A DNA stretch of 25,569 nt from Ceratorhiza oryzae-sativae (GCA_030998015.1 JARWMV010000188.1:1-25569), one strand, 5' to 3'; shown: positions 1-7,193, counted from the first letter of the stretch. Translations and numbers: made by a program. The notes: generated by a model from the sequence alone, not told the origin.

Positions 1-81
1 TAAAGTATGTTCTAGATATACTAAAATTAATAAAAGAAGATACTTCCCCCTAAAATTTAAAAATTTGGAGCATGAATTTTC

Positions 82-153
82 ATGAGTATAGTTAAGTTGG
101 TATAACTTCTAGCTTCCACCTAGATATGATCAGTTCGAGTCTGATTACTCATA
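82..153 (+). tRNA. trnG(ucc): tRNA-Gly (anticodon UCC)
   Basis: It folds as a canonical cloverleaf. The acceptor ATGAGTA pairs with TACTCAT, the D-stem GTTA pairs with TAAC around GG, and the anticodon stem TCTAG pairs with CTAGA around loop CTTCCAC (anticodon TCC). The T-arm is ATCAG-TTCGAGT-CTGAT and the discriminator is A. The encoded product decodes GGN in fungal mitochondria. A family-A element starts 30 bases downstream. It is present again in the right arm, and a 3' fragment of it recurs near 2182. Confidence 0.93.
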
Positions 154-183
154 ACTCCTTCGCGCCAAAGGGTGCTTTACTCT

Positions 184-405
184 CCGCGCGCGTTAGTTGC
201 TGGTGGGACTTGTCCCACCAACCAACGTGAGCAATCGCAACCGTTTGCGATTGCTAGTGCGCGGCATAATATCGATATTTAGCCGCCGGCTGAAAATGAC
301 GAACGGTCGTCATTTTCTACGAGGGAATCTTTATGGGAGGTAGCCTGGACCATGAGACTCATGGTCAAGGCTACCTCATCTGAGGATTCCCTCTAACGCC
401 GGCGG
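184..405 (+). repeat. Family A element, 222-nt subtype (A1)
   Basis: Starts CCGCGCGCGTTAG and ends CGCCGGCGG. The first half is closed by CCGCGCGC/GTGCGCGG and holds hairpins TGGTGGGAC-TT-GTCCCACCA and GCAATCGCAA-CC-TTTGCGATTGC. A linker with ATATCGATAT follows. The second half is closed by CCGCCGGC/GCCGGCGG and holds GAAAATGACGA-ACGG-TCGTCATTTTC and a GAGGGAATC/GATTCCCTC hairpin. In this subtype the last loop carries an extra hairpin built on GAGGTAGCC and CATGAG/CTCATG. Confidence 0.93.
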
Positions 406-441
406 AGGCCTAACCCTGTCGTCAGCTACTGAATGGCGACA

Positions 442-529
442 TTGCAATTGACCCCCAATGCCTTACAGCATGTTGGGGGGCAATTACCCAGGCATCCGCA
501 TTGGGAGGCCATTGCCTTGTTGGGGGTCT
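442..529. repeat. Family D G/C-tract double hairpin (D1)
   Basis: CAATTGACCCCCAATGCC pairs through a CAGCATG loop with TTGGGGGGCAATT. A second CATTGGGAGG/CCATTGCC hairpin and a closing TTGGGGGTC follow. Family D is recognised by a CCCCC tract paired with GGGGG and flanks such as CAATTG, CTACTG or CTATTG. Confidence 0.7.
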
Positions 530-762
530 AAAGGGTCTAAGTTCTACTGATGCGCCGCATCCGCAGCCCATCTCTGTGTTAACTAGTTAGGTTTAACATT
601 TCGTGAGAAATGCACCTAATTTGTTTGCGGAGGATTCTCCTATTAATAAAGGAGATCTCCATCACACGCAGAGGACTTGGAAACCCAAATTGGGACTTAT
701 ACAACCAACATTGTTAGATAAGTTCCAACTCATTCACTCTCAAAAGCGTTTAGTCTTAGAGA
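530..762 (+). other. Unassigned stretch upstream of HEG1
   Basis: No gene or tRNA recognised. It holds short stems (AGGAGATCTCC; GGATTCTCC near 632) and GGAAACCCAAATTGGGAC near 678. By position it could be the group I intron core expected upstream of the following HEG, but I could not identify paired P, Q, R and S elements. A structural-RNA covariance search would settle it. Confidence 0.3.
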
Positions 763-889
763 ATGAAGAGGAAACATGAAGTCATAAGATCGATAAATAA
801 AAACCAAACCATGCTAAACACAAAACAAACTTATCTTTTTATTAAAGTAATAACCTTCGCATTATTAATCTATGTTGTTTATACTCAGT

Positions 890-979
890 CAATTGACCCC
901 CCAAACATGTGCAGCTACGCTGCATTGTTTGGGGGGGCAATTGCCCCCCAACATGCTGTAAGGCATTGGGGGTCAATTG
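890..979 (+). repeat. Family D element inside HEG1 (D2)
   Basis: Bounded by CAATTG on both sides. It has two hairpins: CCCCCC with GGGGGGG around AAACATGTGCAGC/GCTGCATTGTTT, and CCCCCCAACATGC with GGCATTGGGGG. It is 90 nt long with no stop in the HEG frame, so it adds 30 codons and leaves the gene open. Confidence 0.85.
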
Positions 980-1188
980 TTAGCGAATTACACTTTTATA
1001 CTGGCCTAGTATTTTGCTCCAATTCGATAGCGCCCATTAAACCCACACGGCTAAGTAATGAACCTCAATTTAATTTTTCAAAAGAGTTAAAAGAAATAAT
1101 CATTGGTCTTATTCTAGGGGATCTTAATGTTCAGAAAGATAAACGAGCTATTAATGGTAATGCTTGTTTGAGATTTCTCCAAAGTACT

Positions 1189-1360
1189 CCGCGCGCGTTA
1201 GTTGCTGGTGGGACTTGTCCCACCAACCAACGTGAGCAATCGCAACCGTTTGCGATTGCTAGTGCGCGGCATAATATCGATATTTAGCCGCCGGCTGAAA
1301 ATGACGAACGGTCGTCATTTTCTACGAGGGAATCTTTAGGATTCCCTCTAACGCCGGCGG
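1189..1360 (+). repeat. Family A element, 172 nt (A2)
   Basis: Standard copy with the TTTAG loop. It is inserted between codons of HEG1 (AGT ACT | GAG TAT) without a direct target duplication. Exact removal restores the reading frame. Confidence 0.95.
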
Positions 1361-1674
1361 GAGTATTTAGAGTACCTTTATACAAAATTCCAAGATTATT
1401 GTTCTGTAGCTCCTAAAATCTTAACACCCCGACCTGATAAAAGAACGGGTAAAGTTTATCCTACTATAAGATTTCAAACTCATGCACTACCTTGCTGTAA
1501 TGAATTCTTTGATTTATTCTATCCGGAGGGGAAAAAAATAATTCCTGCAAACATTGGGGATCTTTTAACTCCTCTGGGATTAGCTTTTTGGTTATGTGAG
1601 GACGGAACTTTCGAAAAATCAAGTCAAAGAGTGATTCTTTGTACAGAATCATTTGCAATTGACGAAGTAGAGGC

Positions 1675-1846
1675 CCGCGCGCGTTAGTTGCTGGTGGGAC
1701 TTGTCCCACCAACCAACGTGAGCAATCGCAACCGTTTGCGATTGCTAGTGCGCGGCATAATATCGATATTTAGCCGCCGGCTGAAAATGACGAACGGTCG
1801 TCATTTTCTACGAGGGAATCTTTAGGATTCCCTCTAACGCCGGCGG
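1675..1846 (+). repeat. Family A element, 172 nt (A3)
   Basis: Standard copy inserted after GAAGTAGAGGC in HEG1. The flanks AGGC | GCCT are complementary to each other, so they can extend a stem enclosing the whole element. Confidence 0.95.
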
Positions 1847-1914
1847 GCCTTTAATTCCCCTAAATAACCTTTAGATTTGCCTTCGCAAATCACCCCGCGG
1901 CAGTCCCCTGTCGT

Positions 1915-1966
1915 CTACTGACCCCCAAACATGTGCAGCTACGCTGCATTGTTTGGGGGGCAGTAG
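1915..1966 (+). repeat. Family D hairpin (D3)
   Basis: CTACTGACCCCC...GGGGGGCAGTAG around AAACATGTGCAGC/GCTGCATTGTTT. The outer six bases pair, so the whole unit is a single hairpin. A GATTTGCCTTCGCAAATC hairpin lies about 25 bp upstream. Confidence 0.8.
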
Positions 1967-1988
1967 TAAAACTGGGGGGCCCGTCCAA

Positions 1989-2030
1989 GTATTGGCGCCC
2001 GGTCAATGAAATTGACACGGCCGCCAATAC
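1989..2030 (+). repeat. Family G hairpin (G1)
   Basis: GTATTGGCG pairs with CGCCAATAC, with an inner GTCAAT/ATTGAC stem. A copy occurs at 13835-13876 outside the palindrome. Confidence 0.75.
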
Positions 2031-2181
2031 CCTTGCCAGGTTAAACTTGTTATTCTATTAATACTCCAATCCCCTTACCTTGCGCCCACAATACTAGTTC
2101 TTGGAGTTCTTGGCATCTATCGGAAGTGCCTTAAATTCTAGAGGATACTAGTAGGTTGTAATCTTTGAGCCAGCCAAAACG

Positions 2182-2214
2182 TAGATATCATCAGTTCGAG
2201 TCTGATTACTCATA
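2182..2214 (+). pseudogene. tRNA-Gly 3'-end fragment
   Basis: It repeats 33 bases of tRNA-Gly, from the end of the anticodon stem through the T-arm (ATCAG-TTCGAGT-CTGAT) to the acceptor TACTCATA, with one mismatch (C for G in TAGATATCATC). No 5' half precedes it, so it cannot be a functional tRNA. It ends just upstream of B1. Confidence 0.85.
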
Positions 2215-2227
2215 TCAAACAATCATA

Positions 2228-2431
2228 CCCCCGCTTAGGGTCAACCAGCATTGTATTTATATATAAATACATGCTGTTGACCCGAGGGGTAATGGATATC
2301 GAGGCCGCGTTCGCGGCGAGGTATTGCGAGGTACCCTGGAACTTTAAGTTCCAGGGTACCTCGGAATCAGACGCCGCGCGCACGCCAGGGCCGCCTTGGC
2401 TTAAGCCAAGGCGTTCGCAGGCGTGCACGGG
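2228..2431 (-). repeat. Family B element with TSD (B1)
   Basis: Reads CCCCCGC...CACGGG on the plus strand, flanked by direct repeats TCATA at 2223-2227 and 2432-2436. It contains the CAGCATTGTATTTATATA hairpin, the GAGGTACCCTGGAACTT hairpin, and a CCTTGGC/GCCAAGG hairpin. Confidence 0.88.
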
Positions 2432-2436
2432 TCATA

Positions 2437-2760
2437 AGCAAATAGCCACATCTTTGATGTGGCTTATCTAGGGACCCCTGAATTGAGTGATGACATTTTT
2501 GTAAAAAATAAACAGTCAATTTGAAAAATTGAAATGTACATAAAATTAAATTACTGGGTCCCTTTAGAAGTATATCTTCAACAGGGATTCCCCTAATTTG
2601 TCATGTTTTAATCTGGGTGGAGACTATTTCCATCTGGAAGACGAAAAGAAAAATACAGGGACCCTTGTATTCCAAAATAAAATAATCTATCATAACCATA
2701 TAAAGTATGTACCCTGCTCTATTAGTGGTATCCGCCCTGTTGAGCGCGTAGGGTCTACTC
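2437..2760. other. Unassigned AT-rich stretch
   Basis: Holds a small open frame (from 2598, about 55 residues before it enters A4) that I do not recognise. GGGTCCCT-like motifs recur near 2472, 2558 and 2658 and might pair. No tRNA or HEG motif seen. Confidence 0.3.
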
Positions 2761-2801
2761 TAAATACCCCGCCAATGTTCCATTGGCGGATTTGCGAAGG
2801 C

Positions 2802-3013
2802 CCGCGCGCGTTAGTTGCTGGTGGGACTTGTCCCACCAACCAACGTGAGCAATCGCAACCGTTTGCGATTGCTAGTGCGCGGCATAATATCGATATTTAG
2901 CCGCCGGCTGAAAATGACGAACGGTCGTCATTTTCTACGAGGGAATCTTTCGGTCCAGCAAGATTTATAAATTTATAAATCTTGCGTGGAAGGATTCCCT
3001 CTAACGCCGGCGG
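2802..3013 (+). repeat. Family A element, 212-nt subtype (A4)
   Basis: Standard A ends. The last loop carries the hairpin CAAGATTTATAAATTTATAAATCTTG within GGTCCAG...GTGGAAGG. It is preceded by CCGCCAATG/CATTGGCGG, and the flanking AAATACCCC and TGTATTTGGGG are partly complementary. Confidence 0.93.
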
Positions 3014-3041
3014 TGTATTTGGGGTGAATATTCTTGAAGTC

Positions 3042-3213
3042 CCGCGCGCGTTAGTTGCTGGTGGGACTTGTCCCACCAACCAACGTGAGCAATCGCAACC
3101 GTTTGCGATTGCTAGTGCGCGGCATAATATCGATATTTAGCCGCCGGCTGAAAATGACGAACGGTCGTCATTTTCTACGAGGGAATCTTTAGGATTCCCT
3201 CTAACGCCGGCGG
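3042..3213 (+). repeat. Family A element, 172 nt (A5)
   Basis: Standard copy, 28 bp after A4 in the same orientation. Its flanks GAAGTC | GACTTC are perfect reverse complements, so the element sits on a flank stem rather than between direct repeats. Confidence 0.95.
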
Positions 3214-3306
3214 GACTTCGTAATTTACCAGAAGGGAAAACGTAAGTAAAATAATGTGTATTGGGGTTAGAAAAGGATATCGTATCATACCCCTGCCGGC
3301 CTTACC

Positions 3307-3338
3307 CTATCTCGTGTCAACTATGTTGACCGAGATAG
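3307..3338 (+). repeat. Family E hairpin (E1)
   Basis: CTATCTCG...CGAGATAG encloses GTCAAC-TAT-GTTGAC. Recurs at 13937 and 16724; longer forms occur elsewhere. The rest of 3214-3463 shows no gene, only CTCGGC and TAGGGT-type short repeats. Confidence 0.75.
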
Positions 3339-3463
3339 AAACCAGATTAGATCGCACCATCTTACTATGGATCGGCCGGGGCTCGGCAGAGGCTTCAACT
3401 AGCTAGGGCCGAGTAAAGCAAAGCTTTACCCTACCCTAGCCCTCTTCGGACTCCACAGGATCC

Positions 3464-3517
3464 CTACTGACCCCCAAACATGTGCAGCTACGCTGCATTG
3501 TTTGGTGGGCAGCTAGT
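3464..3517 (+). repeat. Family D hairpin (D4)
   Basis: CTACTGACCCCC...GGTGGGCAG around the AAACATGTGCAGC stem; one interruption (GGTGGG) in the G tract. The same variant recurs inverted at 14260. Confidence 0.75.
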
Positions 3518-3530
3518 TGGGGTTATAATG

Positions 3531-3693
3531 CCCCCGCTCTATCGGCTAAAATCTTAGGTGTAACCCAAGATTTCAGCCGCTAAAGCGGAGGGTCAACGAC
3601 CCGTGGGCATTGTTAACGAGGCCGCGTTCGCGGCGAGCCGCGCGCACGCCAGGGCCGCCTTGGCAAGCCAAGGCGTTCGCAGGCGTGCACGGG
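3531..3693 (-). repeat. Family B element, short form (B2)
   Basis: CCCCCGC...CACGGG with the GGCTAAAATCTTAGG/CCCAAGATTTCAGCC hairpin, but without the GAGGTACCCTGG hairpin. The flanks are TAATG and TAATA, an imperfect 5-bp duplication. The same 163-nt form is at 19563. Confidence 0.85.
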
Positions 3694-3732
3694 TAATAAA
3701 AAGACCGTAAAATGGGATGAATTGTCAACCTT

Positions 3733-3904
3733 CCGCGCGCGTTAGTTGCTGGTGGGACTTGTCCCACCAACCAACGTGAGCAATCGCAACCGTTTGCGAT
3801 TGCTAGTGCGCGGCATAATATCGATATTTAGCCGCCGGCTGAAAATGACGAACGGTCGTCATTTTCTACGAGGGAATCTTTAGGATTCCCTCTAACGCCG
3901 GCGG
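3733..3904 (+). repeat. Family A element, 172 nt (A6)
   Basis: Standard copy, inserted between ...GTCAACCTT and GAAGTCAATC. Confidence 0.95.
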
Positions 3905-3948
3905 GAAGTCAATCTTCTAATTAAGGTTTTAAATGAGTGGAATTTAAC
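3905..3948 (+). pseudogene. Possible HEG relic (HEG3)
   Basis: Reads EVNLLIKVLNEWNLT, similar to the EVELLINVLENKFGL segment of HEG2. It is cut off by the next composite repeat. Too short to be certain; another frame across A6 gives KWDELSTLKSIF, so the true frame is unclear. Confidence 0.35.
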
Positions 3949-4323
3949 CCTCGAGAATCGATGTAGATTTGCCTTCGCAAATCATCGATTCTCGGCGAGA
4001 CGGCCGCGCTGGGTGCGCCCGAAAGGTGACCCGTGCACGCCTGCGAACGCCTTGGCTTAAGCCAAGGCGGCCCTGGCGTACGCGGGCGTCTGATTCCGAG
4101 GTACCCTGGAACTTAAAGTTCCAGGGTACCTCGCAATACCTCGCCGCGAACGCGGCCTCGATAACCACACCCACGGGTCGTCGACCCTCCGCTTTATTAC
4201 CCCTGCCAAGACGTGCGCTAAAGCGCAGTTCTCTAGGCAGGGCGGCTGAAATCTTGGGTTACACCTAAGATTTTAGCCGATAGAGCGGGGGTGTGATTTA
4301 TCCATTCGGGCGCACCCAGCGCG
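3949..4323. repeat. Composite K + J + B3 element
   Basis: First comes a K hairpin, CGAGAATCGAT...ATCGATTCTCG around GATTTGCCTTCGCAAATC. Then comes a J stem, CGCGCTGGGTGCGCCCGAA, whose perfect complement lies about 280 bases away (TTCGGGCGCACCCAGCGCG). B3 lies between the two J arms, so B inserted into J. Confidence 0.85.
4030..4291 (+). repeat. Family B element, 262 nt (B3)
   Basis: CCCGTG...GGGGG with all modules: CCTTGG hairpin, GAGGTACCCTGGAACTT hairpin, CCGCG/CGCGG, CCCTGCC...GGCAGGG, and GGCTGAAATCTTGGG/CCTAAGATTTTAGCC. The flanks GGTGA and TGTGA are an imperfect duplication. Confidence 0.88.
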
Positions 4324-4349
4324 ACGGAATGTTACGCAAATAAACAAAA

Positions 4350-4490
4350 CCCCGCTAATCGATACCCCTGCCAAGACGTGCGCTAAAGCGCAGTTCTCTA
4401 GGCAGGGTGTAGATTTGCCTTCGCAAATCATCGATTAGTGGAGCCCTCCGCGCTTAGGCCGCCCTGCGGGCGATCAAAGAGCGCGGAGGG
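4350..4490 (+). repeat. Family C element (C1)
   Basis: 141 nt. CTAATCGAT/ATCGATTAG closes a three-way junction holding CCCTGCC...GGCAGGG (a module shared with B) and GATTTGCCTTCGCAAATC (shared with K). A CCCTCCGCGC/GCGCGGAGGG hairpin follows. Confidence 0.9.
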
Positions 4491-4580
4491 AATTGGTTAT
4501 ATAATTGTAATACCGTCTTATTCAATTTCTGTCTTACAAGAATTGTTAGCCAATGTGATGCCTCCAATGATGAAACACAA

Positions 4581-4721
4581 CCCCGCTAATCGATACCCCT
4601 GCCAAGACGTGCGCTAAAGCGCAGTTCTCTAGGCAGGGTGTAGATTTGCCTTCGCAAATCATCGATTAGTGGAGCCCTCCGCGCTTAGGCCGCCCTGCGG
4701 GCGATCAAAGAGCGCGGAGGG
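4581..4721 (+). repeat. Family C element (C2), tandem unit
   Basis: Identical to C1 as far as read. With its flanks (GATGAAACACAA before, AATTGGGTTATAAG after) it forms the first 180-bp tandem unit. Confidence 0.9.
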
Positions 4722-4760
4722 AATTGGGTTATAAGAAACCCCTCCAGTGATGAAACACAA

Positions 4761-4901
4761 CCCCGCTAATCGATACCCCTGCCAAGACGTGCGCTAAAGC
4801 GCAGTTCTCTAGGCAGGGTGTAGATTTGCCTTCGCAAATCATCGATTAGTGGAGCCCTCCGCGCTTAGGCCGCCCTGCGGGCGATCAAAGAGCGCGGAGG
4901 G
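4761..4901 (+). repeat. Family C element (C3), tandem unit
   Basis: Begins exactly 180 bp after C2, with the same flanks (one A/T difference in ATAAGAAACC versus ATAAGTAACC). Confidence 0.9.
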
Positions 4902-5037
4902 AATTGGGTTATAAGTAACCCCTCTGATCTTTATAAAAATAAACGAATAACGAGTTTAAATCCCAGTTTAATGTTTAGACAAGGCATTGTACATGATAAT
5001 TAGACGGAGGTTTTTGCAAATCTAGTCAAAGAGTTAC

Positions 5038-5126
5038 AATAGACCCCCAATGCGTTGCAGCGTATTGGGGGGCTATTGCCCCCCCAAACAATGCAGCGTA
5101 GCTGCATTTGTTTGGGGGGTCAATAG
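5038..5126 (+). repeat. Family D double hairpin inside HEG2 (D5)
   Basis: AATAGACCCCCAATGCG...GGGGGTCAATAG, with two hairpins like D2. It interrupts HEG2 between RVTI and ATHS. Confidence 0.8.
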
Positions 5127-5137
5127 CAACACATTCT

Positions 5138-5309
5138 CCGCGCGCGTTAGTTGCTGGTGGGACTTGTCCCACCAACCAACGTGAGCAATCGCAACCGTTT
5201 GCGATTGCTAGTGCGCGGCATAATATCGATATTTAGCCGCCGGCTGAAAATGACGAACGGTCGTCATTTTCTACGAGGGAATCTTTAGGATTCCCTCTAA
5301 CGCCGGCGG
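5138..5309 (+). repeat. Family A element, 172 nt (A7)
   Basis: Standard copy between ACACATTCT and GCTGAAG in HEG2. Exact removal joins THS to AEVELL in frame. Confidence 0.95.
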
Positions 5310-5430
5310 GCTGAAGTTGAGCTTCTAATTAATGTTTTAGAGAACAAATTCGGTTTAAAATGTACTCTTGCCAAACAAGATGCTGGTTTTAGAATTCGAA
5401 TTTCAGCTAAATCACTAACTGATCTTCTGC

Positions 5431-5450
5431 GCAGCCGCATAGCGCGCTGC
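5431..5450 (+). repeat. Family F hairpin (F1)
   Basis: GCAGCCGCATAGCGCGCTGC, a 20-bp GC hairpin near the 3' end of HEG2. The family recurs at 6414, 16496, 16518 and 22418. Confidence 0.8.
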
Positions 5451-5483
5451 AACAAGGATTATCTCCGCACATGCCCCCTATGA

Positions 5484-5710
5484 TGTTGTATAAAATAGTT
5501 TTATAATGCACTGGGGTTTTTCATAAAAAAAACTATATGCCGACCCCTTCGGAAATTTACGGGGTTGTAGACAACCTTTAATATTTCGAGTTCCCCCTCG
5601 AAGGAAAATTTTATTAGGTACCATCTCATAGAGGTGGATAATAAAAAATTTGCTCTCTTCCCCTTCAGGGAATAGTACAAATGTCAAAATCTTAAACAAA
5701 ATTTATCTGC
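5484..5710. other. Unassigned spacer before tRNA-Cys
   Basis: Nothing recognised. The open frame on the minus strand (5478-5699) has no known motif and I treat it as chance. Confidence 0.4.
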
Positions 5711-5788
5711 AGAGTTAAGTTTACAGAATGGTTCTGTAGTCAGACTGCAAATTTGATAAAGTTAGGGTTCAATTCCCTCTTGACTCTA
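5711..5788 (+). tRNA. trnC(gca): tRNA-Cys (anticodon GCA)
   Basis: The acceptor AGAGTTA pairs with TGACTCT and can extend to nine pairs with AG/CT. The D-stem is TTAC/GTAG with a long loop containing GG. The anticodon stem TCAGA/TTTGA has one G-U around CTGCAAA (anticodon GCA). The T-arm is AGGG-TTCAATT-CCCT. The T-stem is only four pairs and the acceptor long, which is tolerable for a mitochondrial tRNA. Discriminator A. Confidence 0.82.
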
Positions 5789-5806
5789 ATCACCGGAATC
5801 TAATCA

Positions 5807-5927
5807 CCCCGCCGCTTTAAGGCGGCGGCCGCGAGCTACGCTCGCGGGATTCAGTGCCCTTAATTTTACATGGGCTATGAGTCCATAGCCCGCGGCAGTA
5901 CCCTGTCGAGGTTTTTTGAGGTTTTGG
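5807..5927. repeat. Mixed GC hairpins (family L)
   Basis: CCGCCGCTTTAAGGCGGCGG, then CCGCGAG-CTACG-CTCGCGG, then ATGGGCTATGAGTCCATAGCCC. The CCCTTAA...TTACATGGGC part recurs degenerately at 16609-16627. Confidence 0.6.
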
Positions 5928-5968
5928 TTTTACCGGCCGGTCAACTATGTTGACACGAGACGGTAAAA
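5928..5968 (+). repeat. Family E hairpin, long form (E2)
   Basis: TTTTACCG...CGGTAAAA encloses CCGG and GTCAAC-TAT-GTTGAC, with CACGAGA. Confidence 0.8.
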
Positions 5969-5969
5969 C

Positions 5970-6346
5970 ACCCTCGAGAATCGATGTAGATTTGCCTTCG
6001 CAAATCATCGATTCTCGGCGAGTCGGCCGCGCTGGGGACGCCCGAAAGGTGACCCGTGCACGCCTGCGAACGCCTTGGCTTAAGCCAAGGCGGCCCTGGC
6101 GTACGCGGGCGTCTGATTCCGAGGTACCCTGGAACTTAAAGTTCCAGGGTACCTCGCAATACCTCGCCGCGAACGCGGCCTCGATAACCACACCCACGGG
6201 TCGTCGACCCTCCGCTTTATTACCCCTGCCAAGACGTGCGCTAAAGCGCAGTTCTCTAGGCAGGGCGGCTGAAATCTTGGGTTACACCTAAGATTTTAGC
6301 CGATAGAGCGGGGGTGTGATTTATCCATTCGGGTGGTCCCAGCGCG
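5970..6346. repeat. Composite K + J + B4 element
   Basis: Same order as the composite at 3949, but the J arms (CGCGCTGGGGACGCCCGAA and TTCGGGTGGTCCCAGCGCG) pair with three mismatches. B4 occupies 6053-6314. Confidence 0.82.
6053..6314 (+). repeat. Family B element, 262 nt (B4)
   Basis: Same modules and length as B3. The flanks are GGTGA and TGTGA. Confidence 0.88.
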
Positions 6347-6361
6347 ACGAGTAGTAAAACA

Positions 6362-6397
6362 GTACCGGCCGGTCAACTATGTTGACACGAGACGGTA
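6362..6397 (+). repeat. Family E hairpin (E3)
   Basis: TACCGGCCGGTCAACTATG...CGAGACGGTA; a second E copy within 400 bp of E2. Confidence 0.75.
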
Positions 6398-6413
6398 AAA
6401 CAGTGTTTTGCGG

Positions 6414-6433
6414 GCAGCCGCATAGCGCGCTGC
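6414..6433 (+). repeat. Family F hairpin (F2)
   Basis: Identical to F1. A CCGCCGATTACGATCGTGC/GCACGATCCTCCATCGGCGG hairpin follows at about 6458-6497. Confidence 0.8.
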
Positions 6434-6509
6434 AAGCATGACTGGATGCCACGGATCCGCCGATTACGATCGTGCTAGCACGATCCTCCATCGGCGGAGG
6501 GTTATGTTT

Positions 6510-6681
6510 CCGCGCGCGTTAGTTGCTGGTGGGACTTGTCCCACCAACCAACGTGAGCAATCGCAACCGTTTGCGATTGCTAGTGCGCGGCATAATATCG
6601 ATATTTAGCCGCCGGCTGAAAATGACGAACGGTCGTCATTTTCTACGAGGGAATCTTTAGGATTCCCTCTAACGCCGGCGG
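6510..6681 (+). repeat. Family A element, 172 nt (A8)
   Basis: Standard copy abutting the palindrome axis. With its inverted mirror at 6859 it brackets B5. Confidence 0.95.
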
Positions 6682-6683
6682 GA

Positions 6684-6856
6684 CCCGAGCACGCCTGCGA
6701 ACGCCCTGGCTTAAGCCAAGGCGGCCCTGGCGTGCGCGCGGCGTCTGATTCCGAGGTACCCTGGAACTTAAAGTTCCAGGGTACCTCGGAATCAGACGCC
6801 GCGCGCACGCCAGGGCCGCCTTGGCTTAAGCCAGGGCGTTCGCAGGCGTGCTCGGG
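6684..6856. repeat. Family B element at palindrome axis (B5)
   Basis: Both sides read as the CCCGAGCACG half of B (the variant otherwise seen at 21917-22125). They meet in the B hairpin GAGGTACCCTGGAACTT/AAGTTCCAGGGTACCTC, with the axis at 6770. A normal B has TCTGATTCC on one side of this hairpin and CAATACCTCGCC on the other. Here both sides are the TCTGATTCC type, showing that the strand turned back at this hairpin. Confidence 0.9.
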
Positions 6857-6858
6857 TC

Positions 6859-7030
6859 CCGCCGGCGTTAGAGGGAATCCTAAAGATTCCCTCGTAGAAA
6901 ATGACGACCGTTCGTCATTTTCAGCCGGCGGCTAAATATCGATATTATGCCGCGCACTAGCAATCGCAAACGGTTGCGATTGCTCACGTTGGTTGGTGGG
7001 ACAAGTCCCACCAGCAACTAACGCGCGCGG
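6859..7030 (-). repeat. Family A element, mirror of A8
   Basis: Reverse-complement copy of A8 across the axis; same length. Confidence 0.95.
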
Positions 7031-7193
7031 AAACATAACCCTCCGCCGATGGAGGATCGTGCTAGCACGATCGTAATCGGCGGATCCGTGGCATCCAGTC
7101 ATGCTTGCAGCGCGCTATGCGGCTGCCCGCAAAACACTGTTTTACCGTCTCGTGTCAACATAGTTGACCGGCCGGTACTGTTTTACTACTCGT

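Larger units (their letters stand above)
763..1674 (+). pseudogene. LAGLIDADG homing endonuclease, split by repeats (HEG1)
   Basis: This is a LAGLIDADG (type 1) homing endonuclease gene of the kind carried by mitochondrial group I introns. The first motif is EIIIGLILGDLNVQ (near 1092-1133) and the second is TPLGLAFWLCEDGTF (near 1569-1613). A 90-bp family-D repeat at 890-979 is read through in frame. Family-A copy A2 then interrupts after FLQST. Deleting A2 exactly gives CAA AGT ACT GAG TAT TTA, which continues the same frame as EYLEYLYTKFQDYCS. The frame runs to DEVE, where copy A3 interrupts. Beyond A3 only a short tail with a stop follows, so the C-terminal region is missing here. The start could be the ATG at 763 or at 811. 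It is a pseudogene unless the inserts are removed from RNA or bypassed in translation. Confidence 0.82.
5003..5483 (+). pseudogene. LAGLIDADG homing endonuclease relic (HEG2)
   Basis: Removing D5 (5038-5126) and A7 (5138-5309) leaves one frame. It reads DGGFCKSSQRVTI (end of the second LAGLIDADG motif), then ATHS, then AEVELLINVLENKFGL, KCTLAKQDAGFRIRISAK and SLTDLL. It enters an F hairpin in frame and stops at 5481-5483. DGGFCKSSQRV parallels EDGTFEKSSQRV of HEG1, and the C-terminal part is what HEG1 lacks. The frame needs the five-T run found in this arm; the other arm has six T. Upstream (ALYMI before DGG) the frame is already shifted, so the N-terminal half is lost. Confidence 0.7.

Noticed and set aside
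184..405. CRISPR array
   Set aside because: The A copies are long, irregularly spaced and in both orientations, with no short repeat-spacer periodicity.
184..405. A element as a tRNA, group I or group II intron
   Set aside because: It lacks T-loop and anticodon features, P/Q/R/S core and domain V, and is only 172-222 nt.
1464..1712. Minus-strand open frame beginning MVGQVPPATNARG, repeated beside many A elements
   Set aside because: The shared peptide is the reverse reading of the A element; the rest is antisense to HEG1.
2598..2800. Small protein MSCFNLGGDYFHLEDEKKN...
   Set aside because: No recognised family and no close homologue in mind; it runs into A4. Kept only as part of an unassigned stretch.
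3340..3357. SSU rRNA signature in GAAACCAGATTAGATC
   Set aside because: It resembles GGATTAGATACCC only partly, and no neighbouring rRNA blocks are present.
3944..4268. Overlapping open frames in both directions across B elements (and the same at 5817-6291, 7249-7671, 9271-9595, 15588-15879)
   Set aside because: They are translations of GC-rich hairpin repeats. The same peptides recur wherever the element recurs and stop where it ends, and GC-rich palindromes lack stops on both strands.
5478..5699. 73-residue frame before tRNA-Cys, duplicated at 7842-8063
   Set aside because: No motif and low-complexity composition; it is duplicated only because the palindrome duplicates everything.
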